In this document: positions 32,341-40,701 of the stretch, in pieces
Layout of the letters: every line of letters starts with the position of its first letter
How positions within the stretch are numbered: position 1 is the first letter of the stretch
Assembly: GCA_002449395.1 (NCBI GenBank)
Contig: DKDP01000009.1
Coordinates: 1 to 41,535, forward strand
Source of the DNA: Ruminococcaceae bacterium UBA6845
GTDB lineage: Bacteria; Bacillota; Clostridia; Oscillospirales; Acutalibacteraceae
Length of the DNA: 41,535 bases
Direction of reading: 5' to 3'
The notes under the pieces: model-generated
What the model saw: the letters and a program-made list of their open reading frames with translations, nothing else
What the model was told of the DNA's origin: nothing
Databases searched by the model: none
Program-made: the position numbers and the translations under genes

Positions 32341-32370
32341 AAAGGAGCCCGTGTGAGCTCCTTAATTTTT
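32341..32370. terminator. Bidirectional terminator
   Basis: AAGGAGC (32342-32348) pairs with GCTCCTT (32357-32363), T run on the plus side and TTTTC on the minus side. It ends the lipase-like gene (minus) and backs up the tandem-motif RNA (plus). Confidence 0.8.
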
Positions 32371-32380
32371 TGCGGTATAA

Positions 32381-33832
32381 TTAATCGTTTGCCGTCAGCG
32401 GGGCGAGGGTCTGTGTTTTGAAATCGGAGACCATAAACTGCGGGTAGCGTTTGTCGGTTCCTGCCTTAATGCTGCCGTCGGTTGACAACAGCCACATAAC
32501 AAAATCGGCGTAATCCGTGCCATATGAGCCCGCAACGTGCGGAGCGTATTTGATCATATATGTGTATTCGGGGAGGATTGCCGTCGAAAGATCAACGCAG
32601 CGGTCGGGTGAAAGAAGAGACGGATTTTTTGCTACATAATCGTCACCGAGCGTCTCACCGTAGCTTGCGACGGTAGCATAGCCCGAGGTGTTGTAGGTTT
32701 CAAGCGTTGTGTCACCCATAAAATATGAGTGTTCATAGAGCGGAACGCAGGGAAGTCCGTAATTTGAGAGTACGGCAACCTTGATCCCGCTTTTTATCAT
32801 TTTCTTCAGAAGTGTCGTTCTGCCAGCCATCATATCTTGCAGCGCCTGAGCTTTTCCGATAAATGCCGCATTTTCAGCCTTCGTATCGCCGAAAACAAAG
32901 TCAATTGCATCATTGAAATCCTCGGGCTGAACGAGACCCCAAAGCGATAGAGTATACCCGAAAACGGGGACAAGAATTTTACTGTATATCTCATCCTGCT
33001 TCATTTCGAGAATGCCGTCGCAAAGCCGGGTTATAAGCCCGAATATGCCTGTTTTATAGATGACGGACATCAGGGGATCTGTTATCGGGTTACTGCCTAT
33101 GAATGTGCGGAGCATATTATAAAGCACGTCTCCGTCAATTTTGAGCTTGCCTGTTAAAACATCGGAGGCAACCTGTGCGCCGCAAAATGTTGACGACATA
33201 AATATACATCTGTCAACACGGCTGTAACCGTATTTTGTAAGATAAGCGACGGTCATAATTCCGCCCATACTTGCGCAGACAATATTTACTTTGCTGTGAC
33301 CGCTTTCCCTGACGGCACGTTCAACTGTTTCGTTTATCTCATCGGCAACCGAAAGGGGATCGAGCCGCCAGTCGTAATTTATGTAGTAAACGTGATTCTC
33401 GTCGTAGTGCTCGACGAATGTGCGGAGAAGTCCCATCTCGTTAGATGTTTGATCGCAGATCTCGGGATAGTTTTCGGCGCTTTCGGGGTATTTCAGCATA
33501 CCTGTATTGTAAGCCGGTTCACCGTTATGATCCATAGTGTTGTATTTCACAACGTTATAAGCCCCGTCAATAATCTCGTCAAGTGCCTTTTCTTTGTCAC
33601 GGAAGATAAGCAGTTGTGATGCGGATTTTATGAGTGCAGGAGCAAGCGTTCCGAACGAAAAGTCGAAGGCTCTTGTCTCGTTCTCCGTGCCGACATCACG
33701 GCGGACATTTATTGGATCCATTCCACGAACAAGAATAACCGGCAGCTCATCGCACGGCTCTTTCGCAAATGCGGTAACGCAGAGCGAGAATGTCATTACA
33801 ATTGTCAACAAAATACAAATTACTTTTTTCAT
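32381..33832 (-). CDS. Secreted alpha/beta-hydrolase (LCAT/lipase-like)
   Basis: 483 residues from MKKVICIL; GGAGGG lies 7 bases upstream, better than the start 7 codons earlier. Signal peptide 1-23 (ends TAFA). After ELPVILVRGMDP (oxyanion region), YINYDWRLDP is typical of LCAT-like acyltransferase/lipases. The nucleophile elbow is IVCASMGGIM, with Ala in place of the first Gly of GxSxG. An acid and a His (CVDLSTAILPEYT, YAPHVAGS) lie C-terminal. The enzyme probably hydrolyses lipid or ester bonds outside the cell. It is transcribed alone. Confidence 0.82.
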   Translation of the reverse strand: MKKVICILLTIVMTFSLCVTAFAKEPCDELPVILVRGMDPINVRRDVGTENETRAFDFSFGTLAPALIKSASQLLIFRDKEKALDEIIDGAYNVVKYNTMDHNGEPAYNTGMLKYPESAENYPEICDQTSNEMGLLRTFVEHYDENHVYYINYDWRLDPLSVADEINETVERAVRESGHSKVNIVCASMGGIMTVAYLTKYGYSRVDRCIFMSSTFCGAQVASDVLTGKLKIDGDVLYNMLRTFIGSNPITDPLMSVIYKTGIFGLITRLCDGILEMKQDEIYSKILVPVFGYTLSLWGLVQPEDFNDAIDFVFGDTKAENAAFIGKAQALQDMMAGRTTLLKKMIKSGIKVAVLSNYGLPCVPLYEHSYFMGDTTLETYNTSGYATVASYGETLGDDYVAKNPSLLSPDRCVDLSTAILPEYTYMIKYAPHVAGSYGTDYADFVMWLLSTDGSIKAGTDKRYPQFMVSDFKTQTLAPLTAND

Positions 33833-33946
33833 ATAATCCCTCCGTTTAAACATTATAAATTAAAGCGCAAATAAATTCAATTATTCAAAATGACGGTTTT
33901 TATTTTCACTTTACAAAATCAGAATAATGTAATGTTTTTTCTCTTC

Positions 33947-33975
33947 TTGAAAAAGGTAGAGAAATATGTTATTCT
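33947..33975 (+). promoter_or_regulatory. Promoter of the YcxB-like/pdp operon
   Basis: TTGAAA (33947-33952), a 17-base spacer, and TATTCT (33970-33975). Confidence 0.6.
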
Positions 33976-33996
33976 AATAAAAAAGGAGGAGAAAAA

Positions 33997-35061
33997 ATGG
34001 AGGAAAATAAAATTCAGTTTACACTGTCAAAGGAGACTGTATCTTTCACAGAGATGAGAGATGTTCAACGGTTTGCGCTGAACAAGAAAAAAGTATTTAT
34101 ATTTGAAATAATCACATATATTGCATCTCTGATTTTGTTTATCACAAATTTCATTTATTTTACATATAAAGGTTTGATTACCGCAACGGTTTGCACGCTT
34201 TTTATGGTTTATATTGACGATATAGCTGCGTTGATTGAATATGGGAAAATCAGAAAGGGCAACGCAAAATCAGTAATTACTTTCGAGAATGATCACATAT
34301 CTTTTTCCGCCGAGTCGGCATATTCGGAGATCGGATATGACCTTGTGAACGACATAACAAGAACCGATAACGGAGTCTTTTTGACGGTTCAAAAGAAAGC
34401 GGTATTCTTCTTCTCAAATTCGGATATTGAAAAATGTATTCCTGTGAATGAATTTTTATCGTTTATTGAGGAAAGAACAAGATTGAGCATAAAAGAAAAG
34501 AGGCATTTCCACTCAAATACGGTTGCGTTTAAAATTGTTGCGTCAATGTTAGTGGCGGCGTTTATAATCGCTCCGTTTACAATTTTTTCAATGCCTAAAG
34601 AGTTCGAGTATAACGGCTGTTCAATTGAGATGAACAAAAGCTATTATGACGACGAGTCCGAAGAATACGATGCGCTTTATCTTGAATCCACATACGAGAA
34701 AGTCAATGTAAACATCTATAATTACGATGCGCAGGGCTTTAGCGATGCATATGATTACGGTCATAAGGTTTCAAGCGTGATAGAAGTTCTGGAGGTCTTT
34801 TCTCAGAATATTATTGAGAATTACGACGGAATGAGACTTGAACGCAACGGCGAATGGGTTACGGCATTGCCGACGGGTATGAAGGTTTTCAAAATGAAAT
34901 ACAAAGACAATGGGGATTATATATACGGAATCTTTTGCATTGAGAAAGTCGGCGATACTTATTATTTTGTCGAGTTTACGAAGATCGGCGATTTCAGTAA
35001 AAGACTTGATGAAAAGATAGATAAATATATTTCTTCAATCAATATCGGATCGGAGACATAA
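33997..35061 (+). CDS. Membrane protein with YcxB-like domain
   Basis: 354 residues, AAGGAGGAG upstream. Two adjacent membrane segments (about 33-51 and 55-76) are followed by a YcxB-like domain (ITFENDHISFSAESAYSEIG, TRTDNGVFLTVQKKAVFFFS), then a third membrane segment (about 175-196) and an external C-terminal domain of about 155 residues rich in acidic and aromatic residues. YcxB-like proteins are common and uncharacterised. It ends two bases before pdp, so it is probably co-transcribed, which may be accidental. Confidence 0.75.
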   Translation: MEENKIQFTLSKETVSFTEMRDVQRFALNKKKVFIFEIITYIASLILFITNFIYFTYKGLITATVCTLFMVYIDDIAALIEYGKIRKGNAKSVITFENDHISFSAESAYSEIGYDLVNDITRTDNGVFLTVQKKAVFFFSNSDIEKCIPVNEFLSFIEERTRLSIKEKRHFHSNTVAFKIVASMLVAAFIIAPFTIFSMPKEFEYNGCSIEMNKSYYDDESEEYDALYLESTYEKVNVNIYNYDAQGFSDAYDYGHKVSSVIEVLEVFSQNIIENYDGMRLERNGEWVTALPTGMKVFKMKYKDNGDYIYGIFCIEKVGDTYYFVEFTKIGDFSKRLDEKIDKYISSINIGSET

Positions 35062-35063
35062 AT

Positions 35064-36365
35064 ATGCGAATGTATGATATTATTCATAAAAAACGTAACG
35101 GCGGGGAGCTGTCCGAAAGGGAAATAAAATTTTTCGTTGACGGCTATACCGACGGCAGTATTCCCGATTATCAGGCGTCGGCTTTATGTATGGCGATTTA
35201 TTTCCGTGGAATGAGCGCCGATGAGACAGCCGCTTTAACTCTGGCCATGGCTGACTCGGGGGATCGGATTGATCTGAGCGGAATTGACGGCTTTACGGTC
35301 GACAAGCACAGTACAGGCGGAGTCGGCGACAAAACCTCGCTTATTGTTGCGCCGATCGTTGCGGCAAACGGCGGCAAGGTTGCGAAGATGTCGGGACGTG
35401 GGCTCGGTCATACGGGCGGAACGGTTGACAAGCTGGAATCAATTCCGGGATTCAGGACGTCGCTCACTCCCGATGAGTTTATAAATCAGGTTAACGATAT
35501 CGGTCTTTGCATTGTCGGACAGACGGGGGAGCTTGCTCCTGCGGACAAAAAGCTGTATGCTCTGCGTGACGTTACCGCAACGGTCGAGAGTATCCCTTTG
35601 ATTGCCTCAAGCATTATGAGCAAAAAGCTCGCCGCAGGCTCACAGGGTATTGTTCTTGATGTTAAAACAGGAAGCGGAGCTTTTATGAAAACCGTTGAGG
35701 ATTCGGAAAGGCTCGCCGAGGAAATGGTTTCAATCGGCAAGGCGGCAGGCAGAAAGGTTACCGCACTGATAACCGATATGGATATTCCGCTCGGTGATTC
35801 CGTCGGTAATTCGCTTGAGGTTATTGAGGCGATCAAAACGCTGAAAGGCGAGGGTGAGAAAAGCCTTACCGAGGTGTGTCTCAGCCTTGCGGCTCAGATG
35901 CTCTGTATGGTGACGGGCAGGGATGATAAGACCTGCTGTGAAATGGCAAAAAAGTCAATTGAGGACGGTTCCGCTCTCAACAAGCTCAGAGAGATGATTA
36001 CGGCTCAGGGTGGCAATGCGGATGTTATTGATGACAGCGGGAAATTCAAACAGCCGAAATTTTCCGCCGAGATTATCTCGGAAAAGGACGGATATATCAG
36101 CCGGACGGATGCCGAACGGGTCGGTATCGCTTCGGTAATTCTCGGCGCAGGACGGGAGAAAAAAGGAGATCCGATTGACCCGAGCGCAGGAATTATCCTG
36201 AAGAAGAAAACGGGCGATTCTGTAAGCAAAGGCGATGTTTTGGCAACGTTCTATACCGATGATGAGACAAGATTTGACGCGGCAAAACGTGAATTTCTCG
36301 ACGCACTTACTTTTGGGAACGAGAAACCAAGCGAGAAAAAACTGATATACAAAATTATCAAATGA
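35064..36365 (+). CDS. pdp: Pyrimidine-nucleoside phosphorylase
   Basis: 433 residues. The family motifs are clear: VDKHSTGGVGDKTSL (phosphate-binding loop), MSGRGLGHTGGTVDKLESIPG at about residues 108-128, and the C-terminal alpha/beta domain (DAERVGIASVILGAGREKKGD). Length fits Pdp/DeoA (430-440). It splits uridine and thymidine with phosphate to base and (deoxy)ribose 1-phosphate in pyrimidine salvage. Two start codons six bases apart are possible; the first is used here. Confidence 0.95.
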   Translation: MRMYDIIHKKRNGGELSEREIKFFVDGYTDGSIPDYQASALCMAIYFRGMSADETAALTLAMADSGDRIDLSGIDGFTVDKHSTGGVGDKTSLIVAPIVAANGGKVAKMSGRGLGHTGGTVDKLESIPGFRTSLTPDEFINQVNDIGLCIVGQTGELAPADKKLYALRDVTATVESIPLIASSIMSKKLAAGSQGIVLDVKTGSGAFMKTVEDSERLAEEMVSIGKAAGRKVTALITDMDIPLGDSVGNSLEVIEAIKTLKGEGEKSLTEVCLSLAAQMLCMVTGRDDKTCCEMAKKSIEDGSALNKLREMITAQGGNADVIDDSGKFKQPKFSAEIISEKDGYISRTDAERVGIASVILGAGREKKGDPIDPSAGIILKKKTGDSVSKGDVLATFYTDDETRFDAAKREFLDALTFGNEKPSEKKLIYKIIK

Positions 36366-36369
36366 ATAA

Positions 36370-36430
36370 ATAAAAGCTGACCGTTTATGCTAATTCCGGA
36401 GGGAATTATATGATAACGATCAGCTTTTAT
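36370..36430. promoter_or_regulatory. Inverted repeat flanking the dehydrogenase start site
   Basis: ATAAAAGCTGA (36370-36380) is a perfect reverse complement of TCAGCTTTTAT (36420-36430). The 39-base loop contains the ribosome-binding site GGAGGG and the start codon at 36410. Confidence 0.6.
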
Positions 36431-37411
36431 GATACAAAGCCGTATGACAGGGAGTTTTTTAACCTGATTAATGAGCAGTACGGCTTCACGATAAACTATT
36501 TCGAGACGAAACTCAGCGCACGAACCGCAAAGCTCGCCGAGGGGTCGGACGCCGTTTGTGCTTTTGTAAATGACGATGTGTCGGCGCCTGCAATTGACGC
36601 ACTGCATAAGCTCGGAGTGAAACTCATAGCAATGCGCTGTGCCGGATACAATAATGTTGATGTGAGGTATGCGGACGGCAAAATTCCGATTGTCAGAGTG
36701 CCTGCGTACTCGCCCTATGCCGTCGCAGAGCACGCAATGGCTTTGCTCTTAACGTTGAATCGCCGAATCCACAAGGCGTTTTTGCGTACAAGAGATTTTA
36801 ACTTCAGCCTTAACGGATTGACCGGCTTTGACCTTCACGGAAAGACCGTCGGAGTTATCGGAACAGGTAAAATCGGTGCAGCATTCATTGATATTTGCCG
36901 CGGATTCGGGATGAGGATAATCGCTTACGATCTTTTCCCGAATAATGAATGGGTTGAATATGTCGATCTTGATACACTGCTGAGCCGATCGGATGTTATA
37001 TCGCTTCACTGTCCGCTTAACGGATCGACAAGGCATATGATAAATGCAAAAAATATTGATAAAATGAAAAAAGGCGTTTTTATCGTCAACACGTCACGTG
37101 GCGCATTGATTGACAGCGAGGCTCTTCTTTATGGCTTGCTCAATGAAAAAATCGGCGGAGCTTGTCTTGACGTTTATGAGGAGGAGTCGGATCTGTTTTA
37201 TGAGGACAACTCTTCGAGAATTGTTAAGGACGATATTCTGACGAGACTGATCTGCCTGCCGAACGTTATTGTAACGTCGCATCAGGGATTTCTGACAAGG
37301 GAGGCGCTGGCAAATATCGCTTCAACAACACTCGAGAATATAAGCGAATTTTTCGCCGATGGGTCGCTTGACAATGAGATTTTGATAGAAAATTCAAAAA
37401 ACAGGGTGTAA
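36410..37411 (+). CDS. D-2-hydroxyacid dehydrogenase, D-lactate dehydrogenase-like
   Basis: 333 residues. VGVIGTGKIGAAF is the NAD Rossmann motif near residue 147. Catalytic Arg, Glu and His are seen in NTSRGALIDSEA, LDVYEEES and TSHQGFLT. The N-terminal MRCAGYNNVDV and PAYSPYAVAEHAMAL are typical of the D-LDH subgroup (LdhA). It likely reduces pyruvate to D-lactate with NADH, disposing of fermentation reductant. Its ribosome-binding site lies in the loop of an 11-base inverted repeat. Confidence 0.92.
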   Translation: MITISFYDTKPYDREFFNLINEQYGFTINYFETKLSARTAKLAEGSDAVCAFVNDDVSAPAIDALHKLGVKLIAMRCAGYNNVDVRYADGKIPIVRVPAYSPYAVAEHAMALLLTLNRRIHKAFLRTRDFNFSLNGLTGFDLHGKTVGVIGTGKIGAAFIDICRGFGMRIIAYDLFPNNEWVEYVDLDTLLSRSDVISLHCPLNGSTRHMINAKNIDKMKKGVFIVNTSRGALIDSEALLYGLLNEKIGGACLDVYEEESDLFYEDNSSRIVKDDILTRLICLPNVIVTSHQGFLTREALANIASTTLENISEFFADGSLDNEILIENSKNRV

Positions 37412-37458
37412 AGTCCACACAGTAGGACTGAAAAAACGAAAATAATCGAACAAATGTG

Positions 37459-37486
37459 TTGACAAATTAAAAAAACCTGGTATAAT
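37459..37486 (+). promoter_or_regulatory. Promoter of the small basic membrane protein
   Basis: TTGACA (37459-37464), a 16-base spacer, and TATAAT (37481-37486), both perfect hexamers. Confidence 0.9.
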
Positions 37487-37503
37487 AGAACTCGTAAAGA
37501 ACA

Positions 37504-37523
37504 AACGTTCGGAAAACGTTCGG
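37504..37523 (+). promoter_or_regulatory. Direct repeat in the 5' untranslated region
   Basis: AACGTTCGG occurs at 37504-37512 and 37515-37523, an 11-base spacing (one helical turn), directly after the inferred transcription start. It may be an operator or RNA site. Confidence 0.4.
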
Positions 37524-37545
37524 TTAAATTCAGGAGGTTTTAATT

Positions 37546-37788
37546 ATGACAACAGCACTTGCAATAAGAACAATACTTGAGATAGCAGCAGTCATTTTTG
37601 TAATATTCGGTGTTCTGCACGAGCAGAAGTTTATTGACTTTGAAGATAAGGTGATCCGTATGATTGCTAAGAAAATCTATCTTCGTAAGCGCAAAAAGGC
37701 GATTGCAAGAAAGCGTGCCGCTCAGCAGGCTCGCCGTCAGAGAGAGGAACAGCAGAGAAGAGCGGAAATTTACAGCTTTGTTGCCTGA
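37546..37788 (+). CDS. Small membrane protein with strongly basic tail
   Basis: 80 residues, CAGGAGG upstream. One membrane segment (about 8-24, ILEIAAVIFVIFGVLH) is followed by a tail holding some 20 Arg/Lys in a helix (RKRKKAIARKRAAQQARR). With a perfect promoter it is probably strongly expressed. The family is not recognised. A cytoplasmic basic tail could contact nucleic acid, ribosomes or membrane lipid. No neighbour suggests which. Confidence 0.75.
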   Translation: MTTALAIRTILEIAAVIFVIFGVLHEQKFIDFEDKVIRMIAKKIYLRKRKKAIARKRAAQQARRQREEQQRRAEIYSFVA

Positions 37789-37810
37789 CAATTGAATAGG
37801 GTAATCACCG

Positions 37811-37838
37811 CCGCCGTGTCATACCGATACGGCGGTTT
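37811..37838 (+). terminator. Intrinsic terminator of the small basic protein
   Basis: CCGCCGT (37811-37817) pairs with ACGGCGG (37829-37835), followed by TTTCTT. Confidence 0.75.
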
Positions 37839-37845
37839 CTTCCGA

Positions 37846-37884
37846 AAAAATAGGGCTGTTGTCAAATGCAACAGCCCTATTTTT
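37846..37884. terminator. Bidirectional terminator
   Basis: A 16-base-pair perfect stem (37846-37861 with 37869-37884) with A and T runs at its base, overlapping the stop codon of the amidohydrolase. Confidence 0.88.
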
Positions 37885-38677
37885 ATAGTTCAAGTCCGTA
37901 AACCTTAACGGCATTTTTATATAATATTTTGTCTGCGTCCTCTTTACTGTATCCGAGTGACATAAAGCGTTTAACCTCGGTATCAACGTTCCACATCGGA
38001 TAGTCGGTTCCGAAAAGCACTCTGTCAACGCCGTAGCGTGCAATTATCTCACGGATTTTATCGTCGGAAAGCGCATAGAACGCCGACGAACAGTCAACGT
38101 AGAAATTTTTTCGATCAGCGAGCAGGTGAGACGCCTCCTCCCACATCGACCAGCCGCCGAAGTGTGCGCCGACAACAACCATTTTGTCGTATATATCGAG
38201 GATCGGTATCAACCTGTTTGGATTGGAGTAGTCATATCTGCTGTCTCCCGTGTGCAGCAGAACAGGAAGATTAAATTCCTCGCAAAGTTCATATATTTTA
38301 AGGCATCTGTAATCGTCGAGCTTAAACTGCTGAATATCGGGATGCAGCTTAACACCGCCGAGACCGAGAGAAACAAGCTCCTCAACGTCAGACCTGAGAT
38401 TTTCGCTGTCGGGATGAAGTGTGCCGAGACCGTAAAGAGTTTTCGGGTGGGCGGCAACCTCTGCGGCAATAAAACGGTTGATTGAGCTGACCTGTTTCGG
38501 TGTTGTTGCAACGGACTGAACGACGAATCTGTCGATTCCGGCTTCCTTGCCTTTTTCAAGCAGGGTAGAGACCTTTCCGTCATAGGTGGTCGGCAGTGAA
38601 TAGAAACGTCCCGTACTGTGCGCCGCTTTATCGGCTATCTTGTCAGGATATATGTGGCAATGTGCGTCAATGATCAT
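37883..38677 (-). CDS. Amidohydrolase-family metal-dependent hydrolase
   Basis: 264 residues from the ATG of MIIDAHCHIYPD; AAGGTG lies 8 bases upstream, so the GTG three codons earlier is not needed. Metal ligands are the HxH of DAHCHIY (residues 6 and 8), His in LPVLLHTGDS, and His/Asp in VVGAHFGGW and VLFGTDYPM. This matches the amidohydrolase_2 TIM-barrel family. It acts on a C-N, C-C or similar bond of an unknown small substrate. It is transcribed alone. Confidence 0.88.
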   Translation of the reverse strand: MIIDAHCHIYPDKIADKAAHSTGRFYSLPTTYDGKVSTLLEKGKEAGIDRFVVQSVATTPKQVSSINRFIAAEVAAHPKTLYGLGTLHPDSENLRSDVEELVSLGLGGVKLHPDIQQFKLDDYRCLKIYELCEEFNLPVLLHTGDSRYDYSNPNRLIPILDIYDKMVVVGAHFGGWSMWEEASHLLADRKNFYVDCSSAFYALSDDKIREIIARYGVDRVLFGTDYPMWNVDTEVKRFMSLGYSKEDADKILYKNAVKVYGLEL

Positions 38678-38775
38678 AAAAAACACCTTCTTGTGCTGAT
38701 AATAAACAATTATATTACCGTTTTTTTACGATGTCAAGCGACGCAATAAAGATTAAACATTCTTTGTTTCGGGTC

Positions 38776-38804
38776 TTGAATTTACAATTGTATAATGTTA
38801 TAAT
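38776..38804 (+). promoter_or_regulatory. Promoter of the IolB-like gene
   Basis: TTGAAT (38776-38781), a 17-base spacer, and TATAAT (38799-38804). Confidence 0.8.
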
Positions 38805-38842
38805 ATAAGTATAAATTTACAATTTCCGAGGGAGGAATACCG

Positions 38843-39616
38843 ATGCTTGAAAATCCTGCATTCAACGAGAATAATGAGAAAATTCTCTGCGAAATGAACG
38901 GCAAAAACGCCGAGATGAATATGAACATTTGGGTAAAAAAACTTGCAAAAGGGGAGAAGTATGAAATTTTCAGCCCCGAGAACGAAACCGCTGTTCTTAT
39001 TCTTAAAGGAAATATGAATATCAGCTGGAACGACAGAACAGAGAATATGAAGCGTAAAAATCCGTTTGAAAAGACGCCGTATTGCCTGCACGTGTGCCGT
39101 GGAATAAAGATTTCCGTTGAGGCGCTTGAGGACAGTGAGTTTCTTGTTCAGCAGACGGACAACGAGAGGGAGTTTGAGCCAGTATTCTATAAGCCCGAGG
39201 ACTGCCTTTATCAGCATTTCGGAAAAGGTCAGTGGGAGGGCACCGGCTACCGTATCTGCTCTACAATGTTTGATTACGACAATGCGCCGTACTCAAATAT
39301 GGTAATGGGCGAGGTATTCAATCAGCCTGGCAGATGGTCGAGCTATCCGCCGCATCATCACCCACAGCCGGAGGTTTATTATTACCAGTTTGATCCGCCG
39401 CAGGGATTCGGAGCCTGCTTCAACGGTGACGATGTTTTCAAGAGCACGGACGGTGCATACTGCACAATCACCGACGGAAACGATCACGAGCAGGTTACTG
39501 CTCCGGGTTACACGATGTATTATGTATGGATGATCCGCCACACTGACGGCGATCCGTGGTATAAGACAACCCGTCTTTATTCAAAGGAGCACGAATGGCT
39601 CGTTAATGCTGACTGA
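38843..39616 (+). CDS. iolB: 5-deoxy-glucuronate isomerase, IolB-like
   Basis: 257 residues, GGGAGG upstream. The cupin signature YPPHHHPQPEVYYYQFDPPQG with PGYTMYYVWMIRH matches IolB; FNQPGRWSSYPP is also characteristic. In the myo-inositol catabolic pathway IolB converts 5-deoxy-glucuronate to 2-deoxy-5-keto-gluconate. No other iol gene is nearby, and the gene has its own promoter and terminator, so the real substrate may be another uronate. Confidence 0.85.
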   Translation: MLENPAFNENNEKILCEMNGKNAEMNMNIWVKKLAKGEKYEIFSPENETAVLILKGNMNISWNDRTENMKRKNPFEKTPYCLHVCRGIKISVEALEDSEFLVQQTDNEREFEPVFYKPEDCLYQHFGKGQWEGTGYRICSTMFDYDNAPYSNMVMGEVFNQPGRWSSYPPHHHPQPEVYYYQFDPPQGFGACFNGDDVFKSTDGAYCTITDGNDHEQVTAPGYTMYYVWMIRHTDGDPWYKTTRLYSKEHEWLVNAD

Positions 39617-39627
39617 TAAAAAATTAT

Positions 39628-39658
39628 ACCGCTCGAACTTAGGTTCGGGCGGTTTTTT
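39628..39658 (+). terminator. Intrinsic terminator of iolB
   Basis: An 11-base-pair stem (39628-39638 with 39643-39653), loop TTAG, then T6. Confidence 0.88.
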
Positions 39659-39662
39659 ACGG

Positions 39663-40538
39663 TTATTTCTCGTTTACTGCGATCATTATTTCACACGAAT
39701 AATTCGGGTTGCTCACATCGGCAGATGGATAGACCTCTATTTCGATTCCGTTGCCGTATTCGTATGACATACTCTGTGGGAAAAACTCCGTGCAGATTTT
39801 CTTATATGTCTCTTTAAAGGCGTCGGGCATCTTACCCTTACAGGTGAAGCTCGCAAATGTGTACGCCGGAATATCAATGATTTCAAACTCATCATTTTCA
39901 AGCGGTGTTCCGTTATATACCGCACCGATTCCGTAGGGGAATCCCGAGCTGTCCAAGCTCTCTGAAAAACAAATTCCGAGTATTCCGTGCAGATCGCTGA
40001 AGTCGGCGTATTTGCAAAGCCTGTCTATTGATCCGTCCGAGCCCATTTCAGCCCAAAATGCGGAGATGTCCGACGTTGCGGTGTCGCCCTGCAGCTTGTT
40101 TACGTGCTTCTTTTTACAAATAATCTTAAATGCGTCTTTCTTCTCAATTTTGTAGTCCATAAAATTGCCTCCGTCTAAAGTTAATTTGACAGAAAGTCTT
40201 GAGAACGAGCGAACCTTTTCACCGTGGCGTGCCTGCGTCGGAGTGATACCGTGAAACCTTGTAAAGGCTCTTGTGAAGCTCTCGGGCGATTCATAGCCGT
40301 AATCCAGAGCGATGTTTATGATTTTGTCATCGGTATGCCGCAGCGCTTCGGCAGCCAATGACAAACGGCGCATACGGATGTAGTCGCCGAGAGTAAATCC
40401 GCATATCATACTGAAAACCCTTTGAAAGTGAAATGAGGACGAAGCCGCCTGTCTGGCAATCGCTTCGTAATCAATTTCATCGCAAAGATGCTCCTCAGTG
40501 TAGTTTATCGCTTTTTGGATTCCGCTTATCCAGTCCAT
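39663..40538 (-). CDS. AraC-type regulator with GyrI-like effector domain
   Basis: 291 residues. The two helix-turn-helix units of AraC are at the N-terminus (YEAIARQAASSSFHFQRVFS, INIALDYGYESPESFTRAFTRFHGITP). After about residue 122 a GyrI-like/effector-binding domain begins (MDYKIEKKDAFKIICKK ... YEYGNGIEIEVYP). This order matches the Rob/SoxS-related 'AraC plus GyrI-like' regulators that sense small hydrophobic compounds. GGAGAG precedes the start. Targets are unknown. Confidence 0.92.
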   Translation of the reverse strand: MDWISGIQKAINYTEEHLCDEIDYEAIARQAASSSFHFQRVFSMICGFTLGDYIRMRRLSLAAEALRHTDDKIINIALDYGYESPESFTRAFTRFHGITPTQARHGEKVRSFSRLSVKLTLDGGNFMDYKIEKKDAFKIICKKKHVNKLQGDTATSDISAFWAEMGSDGSIDRLCKYADFSDLHGILGICFSESLDSSGFPYGIGAVYNGTPLENDEFEIIDIPAYTFASFTCKGKMPDAFKETYKKICTEFFPQSMSYEYGNGIEIEVYPSADVSNPNYSCEIMIAVNEK

Positions 40539-40651
40539 ACGATCTCTCCTTTCCGTGTGATCAAATTATAGCAGGGGAGGCTGATCTTTTCCTGACTATT
40601 TGTGCTGAGCTATGTCAATTCATTATATTATCAATAAAAATTGATGTCAAC

Positions 40652-40684
40652 AAAAAAAGAGACAAGCCTTTCGACCTGTCTCTT
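40652..40684 (-). terminator. Intrinsic terminator of tuf
   Basis: AAGAGACA (40657-40664) pairs with TGTCTCTT (40677-40684); the minus strand ends in a T7 run. Confidence 0.85.
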
Positions 40685-40701
40685 ATAGGTGAATAATTTA
40701 A

